Source: Nocardioides oceani
GTDB taxonomy: Bacteria; Actinomycetota; Actinomycetes; Propionibacteriales; Nocardioidaceae
DNA length: 64,000 nt
NCBI RefSeq assembly: GCF_030412965.1
Contig: NZ_JAUHJQ010000008.1
Location: 62,001-126,000 of the forward strand
Direction of reading: 5' to 3'
Both the position numbers and the translations under genes were made by a program. Numbering within the stretch: the stretch's first letter is position 1; each line of letters starts with the position of its first letter. Positions 24,228 through 34,947 of the stretch are shown piece after piece. The notes beneath the pieces were generated by a model. It saw only the letters and a list, made by a program, of their open reading frames with translations. It had not been told where the DNA came from and ran no database searches.

Positions 24228-24247
24228 ACCGAAGGTGGCGGGCACGC

Positions 24248-25069
24248 TCAGGCGGCCGGCTGATCGGCCGGCGTGGTCGTCCAGCCCGGGGACAGAGTGC
24301 GGACCGCGGCGGCGCGTTCCTCCGACAGGACGTCCATGTACCGCATCGTCGTGTCGAGCGAGCTGTGCCTCATCAGCTCCTGGATGACCCGGGGCTGCAC
24401 ACCGTTCCGCGCCAGCGTCGTGCAGTACGTGTGCCTGAGCCTATGCACCGACCCCGACTCGATCCCGAGCTCGCGGAAGTGTGCCCGGACCTTGTTGCCG
24501 ATCTGCGACTCGCTGATGTAGTCGCGGCGCGCCTGAACCGAGGGGAACCACCAGCCGGTCCGTGGGTACTCCTGCGCCAGCGCCCACAACGCGGGGTGCG
24601 TCGGCAGCTCGGCCTCCCGGCCGCCCTTCCCGAGAACGTAGAAGGTCGTCTCGCTCACGTGCTCGCCGCGGACCTTCGCGATCTCGTGACAGCGCAGCCC
24701 CAGCAGATACCCGAGAAGGAGCCACGTCCGAAGGTGCCCCTGCGCGGCGCTCATCGCCTCGTTCAGCGCATCCGCGGTGAGCGGCCGCGGCCGAGGAGCA
24801 GGGGTCGGCGGCGGCCGCATCTTCGAGACCGGCGATACTTCGATCTGCCCAGTCTCGACCATCCAGGCGTACACCGATCGCAGGTGCATCAGGTACGTCC
24901 GTCTCGTCCATCCGCGGTATCCGAGCAGCCACTCGACGACGAAGCTCGGAGGCAGGTCGAGCGTGCCCCACGCCTTGAGCCGGCGGCCGACGAACGCGAC
25001 ACGCTGGTCGACGGTGTTGCGACAAAGCCCGTGTTCCGTGAGCCAGGATTCGTAGGTTAAGAGGTCCAT
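24248..25069 (-). CDS. Tyrosine recombinase (phage integrase) 3
   Basis: A 273-aa protein taken from ATG at 25069 (MDLLTYESWLTEHG), where the core-binding domain begins and AAAGAG lies upstream; the open frame extends further but with low-complexity Arg-rich sequence. Catalytic residues: Arg126 (LGLRCHEI), Lys148 (VLGKGGREAEL), His209 and Arg212 (HRLRHTYC), His235 (LMRHSSLDTTMRY) and Tyr244, all present. It is oriented opposite to the rest of the prophage and lies nearest the host genes, making it the best candidate for the integrase of this end. Confidence 0.85.
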   Translation of the reverse strand: MDLLTYESWLTEHGLCRNTVDQRVAFVGRRLKAWGTLDLPPSFVVEWLLGYRGWTRRTYLMHLRSVYAWMVETGQIEVSPVSKMRPPPTPAPRPRPLTADALNEAMSAAQGHLRTWLLLGYLLGLRCHEIAKVRGEHVSETTFYVLGKGGREAELPTHPALWALAQEYPRTGWWFPSVQARRDYISESQIGNKVRAHFRELGIESGSVHRLRHTYCTTLARNGVQPRVIQELMRHSSLDTTMRYMDVLSEERAAAVRTLSPGWTTTPADQPAA

Positions 25070-25170
25070 GCGCTCTTTACCTATCGGTGGCACGGCGCGC
25101 AGCGGCACGCCCCGACGGGCGAGATTGCCAGCTGCCCCGATTGGGTTAGACCCCGGCGCGCGGCCTGCGC

Positions 25171-25518
25171 TCATGCGGCGCCGAGCCTCTCCTCGAACAG
25201 CGGCCACACCATCGGCTCGACGGTCTCGACGGTCCCCCAGTCGGTGCGGGCCGATACGTGCAGCAGACATACCCGCGCGGGATCCTCGCCGTCGCGCCGG
25301 TCGACGACGTACTCCGCCTCGGCGCGGCACAGGCCGAACTCGCACCGCCGGAGATCCCCAGCGACCTGGCAGTGCTCGACGGAGCACTCGAGACAGTTGT
25401 GCGGAGGCACCTCACCCTGGCGGGCAACCGGTCCCCGAACGGGCTTCATGCACCAGCAGGTCTCGGCCGCGGCGTCCCCCCAGGACGTCGCCGCCACCCG
25501 CAGGTCGACGACCATCAC
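25171..25518 (-). CDS. Small Cys-rich prophage protein
   Basis: A 115-aa protein; GTG at 25518 or ATG at 25515 (the latter overlapping the stop of the upstream gene as TGATG). Nine cysteines are present, most in CWCMK, HNCLECSVEHC and LRRCEFGLC, followed by RVCLLH. The pattern suggests two zinc-binding knuckles. No family recognised. It lies 101 bp before the recombinase 3 start, in the same direction, and could be a directionality factor or regulator; that is inference from position only. Confidence 0.5.
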   Translation of the reverse strand: MMVVDLRVAATSWGDAAAETCWCMKPVRGPVARQGEVPPHNCLECSVEHCQVAGDLRRCEFGLCRAEAEYVVDRRDGEDPARVCLLHVSARTDWGTVETVEPMVWPLFEERLGAA

Positions 25519-25781
25519 GCGCTCCGCCCACGGAACATCAGCACGGAGGCCGCGGCGGCGCCGGGGACCTGATCAGCGATCCCCCGGGCACTGCGCGGCC
25601 GCCCCGCGAGCTCCACGACCTTCGTCCGCGGCCGCGCCGCCTGCGTCGCAGCACCGGCGCGCGAGGCTTCCGCGGCCTGCGCCAGGGCGCGTTCCTGCGC
25701 CGCCTCGCGGTACGCGCGGGCGCTTCGGAGCCGATCGATCAGCAGCGCCGAGGCGACCGGGAGCGTTTGCGACGTACCCAT
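25515..25781 (-). CDS. Small prophage protein of unknown function
   Basis: An 88-aa protein starting at ATG 25781 (MGTSQTLPVASALLIDRLRS). It is alanine/arginine-rich and mainly helical (AYREAAQERALAQAAEASRAG), ending VLMFRGRSA. First gene of the minus-strand trio with the Cys-rich protein and recombinase 3, to which it is coupled by an overlapping stop/start. The start lies within a CGTACC-CATA-GGTACG inverted repeat (25772-25787), a possible operator. No family recognised. Confidence 0.45.
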   Translation of the reverse strand: MGTSQTLPVASALLIDRLRSARAYREAAQERALAQAAEASRAGAATQAARPRTKVVELAGRPRSARGIADQVPGAAAASVLMFRGRSA

Positions 25782-25837
25782 AGGTACGCCGAATGCGCCG
25801 GACGGCGCGCCCGGGAACGGCCCGGGAGCGGCTGGGC

Positions 25838-26050
25838 TCAGTCGTCCTCGAGGCGGAAGCCGACCTTGATGCCGACCTGGAAGTGCTCGACCGTCCCGTC
25901 CTTGACCTGGCCGCGGACCTGGGTCACCTCGAACCAGTCGAGGTGCCGCAGGGTGCGCGCAGCGCGCTCCACGCCGTTGCGGATGGCCTCGTCGATCCCG
26001 TCCGGCGAGGTGCCGACGATCTCGGTGACGCGGTACGTGCGGTTCGTCAT
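25838..26050 (-). CDS. Dodecin family protein
   Basis: A 70-aa protein with the dodecin pattern throughout: MTNRTYRVTEIVGTSPDGI, then a single helix (DEAIRNGVERAARTLRHL), DWFEVTQVRGQV and the closing HFQVGIKVGFRLEDD. Dodecins assemble into dodecamers that store or sequester flavin. Full length for the family. This is a chromosomal gene and so marks the host side of the prophage boundary. It is divergent from the DUF3099 gene. Confidence 0.88.
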   Translation of the reverse strand: MTNRTYRVTEIVGTSPDGIDEAIRNGVERAARTLRHLDWFEVTQVRGQVKDGTVEHFQVGIKVGFRLEDD

Positions 26051-26095
26051 GGTGAGCCTTCCGGTGGGACGCGTGGGAAGCGCACTCTAGCGACG

Positions 26096-26101
26096 TACGC
26101 T
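26096..26101 (+). promoter_or_regulatory. -10 box of the DUF3099 gene
   Basis: TACGCT followed by 7 nt and ATG 26109, the geometry of a leaderless transcript. The 7 nt are GGAGGAC, so a ribosome binding site sequence is also there but would be at or before the first base of the RNA. Confidence 0.5.
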
Positions 26102-26108
26102 GGAGGAC

Positions 26109-26450
26109 ATGGCCCGCGACCAGCGCAGGGACCGCGACGACGCGGTTCGCATCACCACGGCGGCCTCCAGCCGCAACGCCGACATCGCCGCCCGCCAGCG
26201 GCGGTACCTGCTGTCGATGAGCATCCGCTCGATCTGCTTCGTGGGCGCCGTCGTGACGGCCCTCGCCGGGTGGGACCTGGTCTGGCCGTTCCTCATCGCC
26301 GGCGCGATCCTGCTGCCGTACGTCGCGGTCGTGCTGGCCAACGTGCAGGCCACGCGCAAGGAGGGGTTCGCGCTGCAGGACGCGGCGTACGGCGCCCCGC
26401 AGCTGGCCGTCGGCCCCCGCGAGCCGGAGGTCGGGCGCGCCGCGCGATGA
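26109..26450 (+). CDS. DUF3099-type two-helix membrane protein
   Basis: A 113-aa protein. It reads VRITTAASSRNADIAARQRRYLLSM, then two transmembrane helices (about residues 40-58, SICFVGAVVTALAGWDLVW, and 60-82, FLIAGAILLPYVAVVLANV) and a polar tail. This is the standard form of the small actinobacterial DUF3099 family, usually found near moaA, SURF1 or cell-envelope genes. Function unknown. Confidence 0.8.
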   Translation: MARDQRRDRDDAVRITTAASSRNADIAARQRRYLLSMSIRSICFVGAVVTALAGWDLVWPFLIAGAILLPYVAVVLANVQATRKEGFALQDAAYGAPQLAVGPREPEVGRAAR

Positions 26451-26457
26451 TCCTCGC

Positions 26458-26667
26458 GTGATGGAGCCCGACACCTGCTCGGCCAAGGGGTGCTCCGCCC
26501 CGGCCTCGTGGCAGCTGCAGTGGAACAACCCGAAGCTGCACACCCCCGACCGGCGCAAGGTGTGGCTGGCGTGCGATGTGCACCGCTCCACGCTCTCGGA
26601 CTTCCTGGGCGCGCGCGGCTTCCTCAAGGACGTCGTCCCGCACGAGCCGGGGCCCACCCCGACGTAG
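26458..26667 (+). CDS. Small conserved actinobacterial protein with Cys motif
   Basis: A 69-aa protein, start at GTG 26458 or ATG 26461. The sequence reads TCSAKGCSAPASWQLQWNNP, then KVWLACDVHRSTLSDFLGARGFLKDVV. Cys-x4-Cys followed by Cys-x2-His makes a plausible single zinc site. It follows the DUF3099 gene by 7 bp and is convergent with moaA. A conserved protein of this form is common beside DUF3099 genes in actinobacteria; its function is unknown. Confidence 0.65.
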   Translation: MMEPDTCSAKGCSAPASWQLQWNNPKLHTPDRRKVWLACDVHRSTLSDFLGARGFLKDVVPHEPGPTPT

Positions 26668-26680
26668 GAAGCCGGGTAGG

Positions 26681-27679
26681 TCAGCCGCCGATGGCCGACA
26701 TCGGCCGGTCCGGCTGCAGGAACGCCGGGTCGTCGATCCCGTGGCCGGCGCGCTTGCCGCGCATCGCCACGACCCAGCGGTCGGCGATCTCGTCGTCCGC
26801 GGCCCCCGACCGGAGCGCTGCCCGCAGGTCGGACTCCTCGCGGGCGAACAGGCAGTTGCGCACCTGGCCGTCCGCGGTCAGGCGGACGCGGTCGCAGTCG
26901 CCGCAGAACGGCCGGGTCACCGAGGCGATGACGCCGACGGTCCCGGGGCCGCCGTCGACGAGGAAGAGCTCCGCCGGCGCGCTGCCGCGGGGCTCCACGG
27001 CGGGGGTGAGCACGAAGTCGCGGGCCAGCGTCTCGAAGATTTCCTCGGCGGTGACCATGCCGGTGCGCGACCAGCCGTGCTGGGCGTCGAGCGGCATCTG
27101 CTCGATGAACCGCAGCTCGTAGCCGCGCTCGAGGCACCAGGCCAGCAGCTCGCCGGCCTGGTCGTCGTTGGTGCCGCGCAGCAGGACCGCGTTCACCTTG
27201 ACCGGTCCGAGCCCGGCCGCCTGGGCGGCCTCGAGGCCGGCGACCACGTCGTGCAGCCGGTCGCGGCGGGTGATCGTGTGGAAGGTCTCGGCGCGGACGC
27301 TGTCGAGGCTGACGTTGACCCGGTCCAGCCCCGCGGCCGCGAGCTTGTCGGCGGTCCGGGCCAGGCCGAGCGCGTTGGTCGTGATGGACAGCTCGAGGTC
27401 GGGGCCGAGGGCGCGGGTCCGCTCGACGATCCCGACCAGCCCGCGGCGGACGAGGGGCTCGCCACCGGTGAAGCGCACCTCACGGATCCCGAGGTGCTGC
27501 ACGCCGATCCCGATGAGCCGGACGACCTCGTCGTCGGTCAGGACCGAGTCGTCGGGCAGCCAGTCCAGGCCCTCGGCCGGCATGCAGTAGTTGCACCGCA
27601 GGTTGCACCGGTCGGTCAGCGAGACGCGCAGGTCCGTGGCCACGCGGCCGTACCGGTCCTCGAGGGGTCTCGTCGTCAC
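26681..27679 (-). CDS. moaA: GTP 3',8-cyclase MoaA
   Basis: A 332-aa radical SAM enzyme that turns GTP into 3',8-cyclo-7,8-dihydro-GTP, the first step of molybdenum cofactor synthesis. The SAM-binding cluster motif is Cys25-x3-Cys29-x2-Cys32 (CNLRCNYC). A GGEP motif follows (FTGGEPLVRRG). The C-terminal second cluster ligands appear as FCGDCDRVRLTADGQVRNC. The protein ends with the catalytically important Gly-Gly. GTG start; the -10 box TAGACT lies 6 nt upstream, so the mRNA should be leaderless. Divergent from the SURF1 gene. No moaC, moaE or other Mo genes are next to it. Confidence 0.95.
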   Translation of the reverse strand: MTTRPLEDRYGRVATDLRVSLTDRCNLRCNYCMPAEGLDWLPDDSVLTDDEVVRLIGIGVQHLGIREVRFTGGEPLVRRGLVGIVERTRALGPDLELSITTNALGLARTADKLAAAGLDRVNVSLDSVRAETFHTITRRDRLHDVVAGLEAAQAAGLGPVKVNAVLLRGTNDDQAGELLAWCLERGYELRFIEQMPLDAQHGWSRTGMVTAEEIFETLARDFVLTPAVEPRGSAPAELFLVDGGPGTVGVIASVTRPFCGDCDRVRLTADGQVRNCLFAREESDLRAALRSGAADDEIADRWVVAMRGKRAGHGIDDPAFLQPDRPMSAIGG

Positions 27680-27685
27680 CCCCGC

Positions 27686-27691
27686 AGTCTA
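27686..27691 (-). promoter_or_regulatory. -10 box of moaA
   Basis: On the minus strand TAGACT is followed by 6 nt and then GTG of moaA, giving a leaderless transcript. Confidence 0.6.
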
Positions 27692-27755
27692 GGCGGCGCA
27701 CCCTGGGAGTCGAGGATCACGGCGACCGGGGCGTGGGTCGCGGTGGCCGCCCGGA

Positions 27756-27761
27756 TAACCT
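27756..27761 (+). promoter_or_regulatory. -10 box of the SURF1 gene
   Basis: TAACCT followed by 6 nt and the GTG start at 27768. It is back to back with the moaA promoter within 88 bp. Confidence 0.58.
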
Positions 27762-27767
27762 CGAGAG

Positions 27768-28709
27768 GTGCGTCGGTTCCAGGTCCTGCTGAGTCGGCGC
27801 TGGGCGCTCTTCGCCGTCGCGATCGTCGTGGTCGCCTGGGCGACGTGGTGGCTGGGCAACTGGCAGTTCCACCGCCTCGACGAGCGCAAGGAGACCAACG
27901 CCGTCGTCGAGCGCAACGAGAACCTCGAGCCGGCCCCGGTCGCCGAGGTCCTCTCCCCCGGCGGCGACGTCGCCGAGGAGGACGAGTGGCGGGTGGTCAC
28001 CGCCACCGGTGAGTACGCCGTCGAGGAGACCGTCATCGTGCGCTACCGCACCCGCGACGGGGCGTCCGGCATCGAGGTGGTCGTACCGCTGGTGACCGCC
28101 GACGGCACCGCCGTGGTCGTGGACCGCGGCTGGATGGCCTCGGACAACCGCGGCGGTGACGACACCGACGTCCCCGCGCCGCCGGCCGGCGAGGTGACCG
28201 TCACCGGGTACGTCCGCGCCGACGGCACCGGCGACAGCACCCGGGTCGTCGACGGCCGCACCCGCGCGGTGTCCAGCGAGGAGATCGGCGAGGCGATCGA
28301 CCGTCCGACGTACGGCGGGTTCGTCGACCTGCGCTCGGAGGATCCGGCGCCCGCGGAGGCGCTCACGCCGCGCGAGCTGCCCGAGCAGGACAACGGGCCG
28401 CACTTCTTCTACGGCCTGCAGTGGTGGTTCTTCGGGCTGCTCGCCATCTTCGGGTTCTTCTACCTCGCCTACGACGAGCTCAAGCGGGGCCCGCACGGCC
28501 AGCGCGGCGGCAAGCGACCGCCGCGTCCGAAGGCCGACCCGCGCACCGGCAAGCGTCCCCCGCGCCCGCCGCGGGAGGCCGCGACCCGGGGCGCTCAGAG
28601 CGCGCGCAGCGCCCCGCCGTCGACCGGCAGCATCACGCCGGTGACGAAGGACGCCGCCGGCGAGAGCAGGAACGCCGCCGCACGGCCGAACTCCTCCGGC
28701 CGCCCGTAG
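27768..28709 (+). CDS. SURF1 family cytochrome oxidase biogenesis protein
   Basis: A 313-aa protein. N-terminal helix (about residues 10-30, WALFAVAIVVVAWATWWLGNWQF, with the family LGxWQ), central domain with VVVDRGWM, and a second helix near 205-225 (FYGLQWWFFGLLAIFGFFYL) with the family-typical YGLQW. The Lys/Pro/Arg-rich tail (KRPPRPKADPRTGKRPPRP) is cytoplasmic. SURF1 assists assembly of cytochrome aa3 oxidase, probably at heme A insertion, consistent with ctaA and ctaB elsewhere in the window. The last 115 bp overlap the SDR gene on the opposite strand. Confidence 0.9.
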   Translation: MRRFQVLLSRRWALFAVAIVVVAWATWWLGNWQFHRLDERKETNAVVERNENLEPAPVAEVLSPGGDVAEEDEWRVVTATGEYAVEETVIVRYRTRDGASGIEVVVPLVTADGTAVVVDRGWMASDNRGGDDTDVPAPPAGEVTVTGYVRADGTGDSTRVVDGRTRAVSSEEIGEAIDRPTYGGFVDLRSEDPAPAEALTPRELPEQDNGPHFFYGLQWWFFGLLAIFGFFYLAYDELKRGPHGQRGGKRPPRPKADPRTGKRPPRPPREAATRGAQSARSAPPSTGSITPVTKDAAGESRNAAARPNSSGRP

Positions 28710-29353
28710 CGCCGCAGCGGTATCGACGCCTCGGCCTGCGCGCGGACAGCGGCGGGGTCGCCGGCGCGAGCGTCCAGCTCGGCCACCCGGTCGGTCGCGA
28801 CCCTTCCTGGCAGCAGCCCGTTGACGCGTACGCCGCGTGGCCCGACCTCGTCGGCCAGCGTCTTGGCGACCATCGCCAGGCCGGGGCGCAGCCCGTTGGA
28901 GAGGGCCAGCCCGGCCAAGGGCGACCGGACGCTCGAGGACAGCACCAGCGCGAGCGACCCGCCCTCGGGCAGCGCCCCGACGACAGCCCGGCAGATCCGG
29001 ACCGCGCCGAGGAACACCGCGTCGAAGGCGTCGTGCCACTGGTCGTCGGTCGCCTCCAGCACCGACCCCGCCGGCGGGCCGCCGACGCTGACCAGCGCGC
29101 CGTCGAGCCGTCCGAAGGCGCGGTGGGCCGCCTCGACGAGCCGGGCGGGCGTCGCCGGGTCGGCGTTGTCGGCCACGACGGTCGCCGCCCGCTCCGGCCC
29201 GAGCGCCTCCCGGGCGGCCGCGAGCGTGTCCTCGGAGCGGCCCGACAGCACGACGCGAGCCCCCTCCTCGACGAGCACCTCCGCGGTCGCGCGACCGAGC
29301 CCACGGGCGCCACCGGTGACGAGGAGGACGCGGTCGGCCAGCTGCAGGTCCAT
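28595..29353 (-). CDS. Short-chain dehydrogenase/reductase (SDR)
   Basis: A 252-aa protein. The NAD(P)-binding motif is TGGARGLGRA (about residues 15-24); the catalytic Ser is in LSSSVRSP, but the usual Tyr-x3-Lys appears altered: the region reads LSNGLRPGLAMVAKTLADE, with Asn/Leu where Tyr is expected. It may therefore be catalytically unusual, or a regulatory SDR. The C-terminus has VNGLLPGRV and VTGVMLPVDGGALRAL as in classical SDRs. It lies 13 bp after the ABC exporter gene in the same direction; substrate unknown. Confidence 0.85.
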   Translation of the reverse strand: MDLQLADRVLLVTGGARGLGRATAEVLVEEGARVVLSGRSEDTLAAAREALGPERAATVVADNADPATPARLVEAAHRAFGRLDGALVSVGGPPAGSVLEATDDQWHDAFDAVFLGAVRICRAVVGALPEGGSLALVLSSSVRSPLAGLALSNGLRPGLAMVAKTLADEVGPRGVRVNGLLPGRVATDRVAELDARAGDPAAVRAQAEASIPLRRYGRPEEFGRAAAFLLSPAASFVTGVMLPVDGGALRAL

Positions 29354-29366
29354 CAGCGGCCCCGGC

Positions 29367-31241
<1,875 letters not shown>

Positions 31242-31251
31242 CGCTGCTCCT

Positions 31252-32055
31252 TCACCGGCCTCCCGCGAGGGCGGCCATCTCGCGGAACCGGCGCACCTGC
31301 GCCTCGCGCTCGAGGCGCCGCTGCGTCTCGAGGTCCCGCTCCTGCGCCCCCTGGAGGAGCGCCTTGATCTCGCGGACCGCGCCCGGGAGGGGCGCGACCA
31401 GGGCCTGCACCAGGTCGGCGACCGTCGAGTCCAGCTGCTCGGTCGGCACGGCGGCCAGCGCCAGGCCGATCCGCACGGCCTCGTCGGCACCCACCATCCG
31501 CGCGGTCGCGCAGATCTCCAGTGCCCTGGCGTAGCCAACGCTGTCGACCAGCGGCTTTGTTCCCGTCAGGTCCGGCACCAGGCCGAGGGCCGCCTCCTTC
31601 ATCGACAGCTGGGCGTCGGTCGAGACGACGCGCAGGTCGCAGGCGAGCGCGAGCTGGAAGCCGGCGCCGATGGCGTAGCCGTGCACCGCGGCCACCGAGA
31701 CGAACCGCGGGTCGCGCAGGAACGTGAAGCCCCGCTGGTAGGCGTCGATCGTCGCCGACAGCTCCTCGTCGGACAGCATCACCAGCCCGGCCACCGACTC
31801 CTCCGCGCCGCCGACCGACGACGGGTCCAGCAGCCGCCGGTCGAGGCCCGCGGAGAAGGCGGCCCCGTTGCCCCGCACCACCACGACACGTACGTCGCCG
31901 GGCAGCGCGTCCCCGAGGTCGGCCAGCGCGCGCCACATCGCCGGTGTCTGCGCGTTCCGCACGTCGGGCCGGTCGAGGGTGATGGTCGCGACCGGACCGG
32001 TCAGGTCCAGCTGCAGGCCCGCCGCGGCGAGCATCTGCGGTGAGGGTGTCGTCAT
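31252..32055 (-). CDS. Enoyl-CoA hydratase/isomerase family protein
   Basis: A 267-aa crotonase-fold protein: ATITLDRPDVRNAQT near the start, the CoA/oxyanion motif AFSAGLDRRLLD and AVHGYAIGAGFQLALACDLRV. The second catalytic acid position falls in MKEAALGLVPDLTG, which has Glu in the usual place. Enzymes of this family hydrate or isomerise acyl-CoA thioesters. First gene of a short operon with the ABC exporter and SDR; a role in fatty or polyketide-type acyl metabolism is possible but not shown. Confidence 0.88.
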   Translation of the reverse strand: MTTPSPQMLAAAGLQLDLTGPVATITLDRPDVRNAQTPAMWRALADLGDALPGDVRVVVVRGNGAAFSAGLDRRLLDPSSVGGAEESVAGLVMLSDEELSATIDAYQRGFTFLRDPRFVSVAAVHGYAIGAGFQLALACDLRVVSTDAQLSMKEAALGLVPDLTGTKPLVDSVGYARALEICATARMVGADEAVRIGLALAAVPTEQLDSTVADLVQALVAPLPGAVREIKALLQGAQERDLETQRRLEREAQVRRFREMAALAGGR

Positions 32056-32120
32056 GAGCCGGAGCCTAGGTGCGGCCACCGACGACCCGGCCGCGGGGCG
32101 GCCGTCGATCGACCGGACGC

Positions 32121-33719
<1,599 letters not shown>

Positions 33720-33729
33720 GAGGGCACCG

Positions 33730-33735
33730 AGTCTA
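33730..33735 (-). promoter_or_regulatory. -10 box of the ABC-F gene
   Basis: On the minus strand TAGACT is followed by 10 nt and the ATG of the ABC-F gene, so the 5' leader is at most a few bases. Confidence 0.55.
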
Positions 33736-33786
33736 GTTGGGGTACGGGCCCAGCCACGAACCGGTTCGCACGTGTGAGGAGTCACC

Positions 33787-34737
33787 ATGCGCTTCAACCC
33801 CAAGGCCCGTCTCGACACCGGTCGGGTCCGCGACCGCGGGCGCGGCGGCGGTGGGGGGTTCGGCCGCGGCGGCGGGTCCATGGGCGGCGCCCGGATGCCC
33901 ATCCCCGGGGGCATGCGCGCCGGAGGTGGCATCGGCGGCGTGATCGTCGTCGTGCTGTTCCTGGTGCTCACCCAGTGCGTCGGGGGCGGCGTCCCGGGGC
34001 TGGGCGGCGGGTCGTCGTCGGCGTACGACACCAGCCGGTTCGCCGGGAGCGACCGGTACGAGAACTGCCGGACCGGCGAGGACGCGAACGACGACGTCGA
34101 CTGCGCGCGCGTGGCGGTCGAGAACTCCCTCCACGACTTCTGGTCCGACGAGCTCGGCGACCGGTTCCGCCCGGTCGAGCAGCTCGCGACCTTCTCCGGC
34201 TCGACGCAGACCGGCTGCGGCGGCGCGACCTCCGACGTCGGGCCGTTCTACTGCCCGGGCGACTCCTCGATCTACCTCGACACGACGTTCTTCGACGCCG
34301 TGCTCGAGCGGCAGCTCGGCGGACCCAGCGGCGGGTTCGTCGAGCCGTACGTCCTGGCCCACGAGTACGGCCACCACATCCAGAACCTCCTCGACACCAT
34401 GAGCCGCGTGCGGACCCAGCAGGGTCCGACGAGCGACGCGGTGCGCCTGGAGCTGCAGGCCGACTGCTACGCCGGCATGTGGGCGCGGGCCGCGACGTCC
34501 ACCGAGGACGCCGACGGCAACGTGCTTATCTCCGAGCTCACCCGGCAGGACGTCGAGGAGGCGGTCGCGGCCGCGGGGGCCGTCGGGGACGACCGGATCC
34601 AGGAGAAGACCCAGGGCCAGGTGACCGAGGAGTCCTGGACCCACGGGTCCGCCGAGATGCGGGTGCGCTGGTTCGAGACCGGCTTCGACTCCGGCTCCCT
34701 CGACGCCTGCGACACCTTCGCCGCCGACCGCCTCTGA
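33787..34737 (+). CDS. Neutral zinc metallopeptidase (YpfJ-like), membrane-anchored
   Basis: A 316-aa protein with GAGGAG ribosome binding site. The first 45 residues are Gly/Arg-rich, followed by one transmembrane helix (about 50-66, IGGVIVVVLFLVLTQCVGGG). The extracellular domain carries the zinc motif His192-Glu-Tyr-Gly-His196-His and the family segments SSIYLDTTFFD and LELQADCYAGMWA. The family is conserved in bacteria but substrates are unknown. The downstream gap contains the 62-bp repeats at 34776-34917. Confidence 0.88.
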   Translation: MRFNPKARLDTGRVRDRGRGGGGGFGRGGGSMGGARMPIPGGMRAGGGIGGVIVVVLFLVLTQCVGGGVPGLGGGSSSAYDTSRFAGSDRYENCRTGEDANDDVDCARVAVENSLHDFWSDELGDRFRPVEQLATFSGSTQTGCGGATSDVGPFYCPGDSSIYLDTTFFDAVLERQLGGPSGGFVEPYVLAHEYGHHIQNLLDTMSRVRTQQGPTSDAVRLELQADCYAGMWARAATSTEDADGNVLISELTRQDVEEAVAAAGAVGDDRIQEKTQGQVTEESWTHGSAEMRVRWFETGFDSGSLDACDTFAADRL

Positions 34738-34775
34738 GGCGCGACGGAGGTCGGGCGCACTTCCCGGAAGCTTCA

Positions 34776-34917
34776 TCGGCCGGCCGATGAAACTGTCGCT
34801 CGGCCGATGGAACTTCATCGGCCAACCGGGAGGTTTGTCGGCCGGCCGATGAAACTGTCGCTCGGACGATGGAACTTCATCGGCCAACCGGGAGGTTCGT
34901 CGGCCGGCCGATGAAAC
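34776..34917. repeat. 62-bp tandem repeat built from palindromes
   Basis: A 62-bp unit begins at 34776, 34838 and 34900 (two full copies and a partial third). Each holds the palindrome core CGGCCGGCCGATGAAAC, in the first copy extended to the perfect 18-bp palindrome TCATCGGCCGGCCGATGA (34773-34790), then CTGTCGCTCGG, then a second inverted repeat CCGATG-GAACTT-CATCGG and CCAACCGGGAGGTT. Copies differ only at single positions. It fills the gap between the metallopeptidase and phosphotransferase genes and looks like a REP/BIME-type element or a double terminator. Confidence 0.85.
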
Positions 34918-34947
34918 GTGCTGCTCGGCCCGCCGACCCCGAGCGAC

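Larger units (their letters stand above)
24085..24247. other. Convergent intergenic region with two matching hairpins
   Basis: These 163 bp lie between the RHH gene (plus) and recombinase 3 (minus). No gene is present. Two inverted repeats with the identical 7-nt centre GTACCAG occupy 24137-24163 and 24205-24227 and are listed separately. Confidence 0.6.

Noticed and set aside
25515..27137. 540-codon minus-strand open frame covering moaA and dodecin
   Set aside because: Out of frame with moaA and dodecin; only its last 88 codons form a plausible separate gene.
34771..34918. Short regularly spaced repeats considered as a CRISPR array
   Set aside because: The units are tandem without unique spacers, and no cas genes are present.
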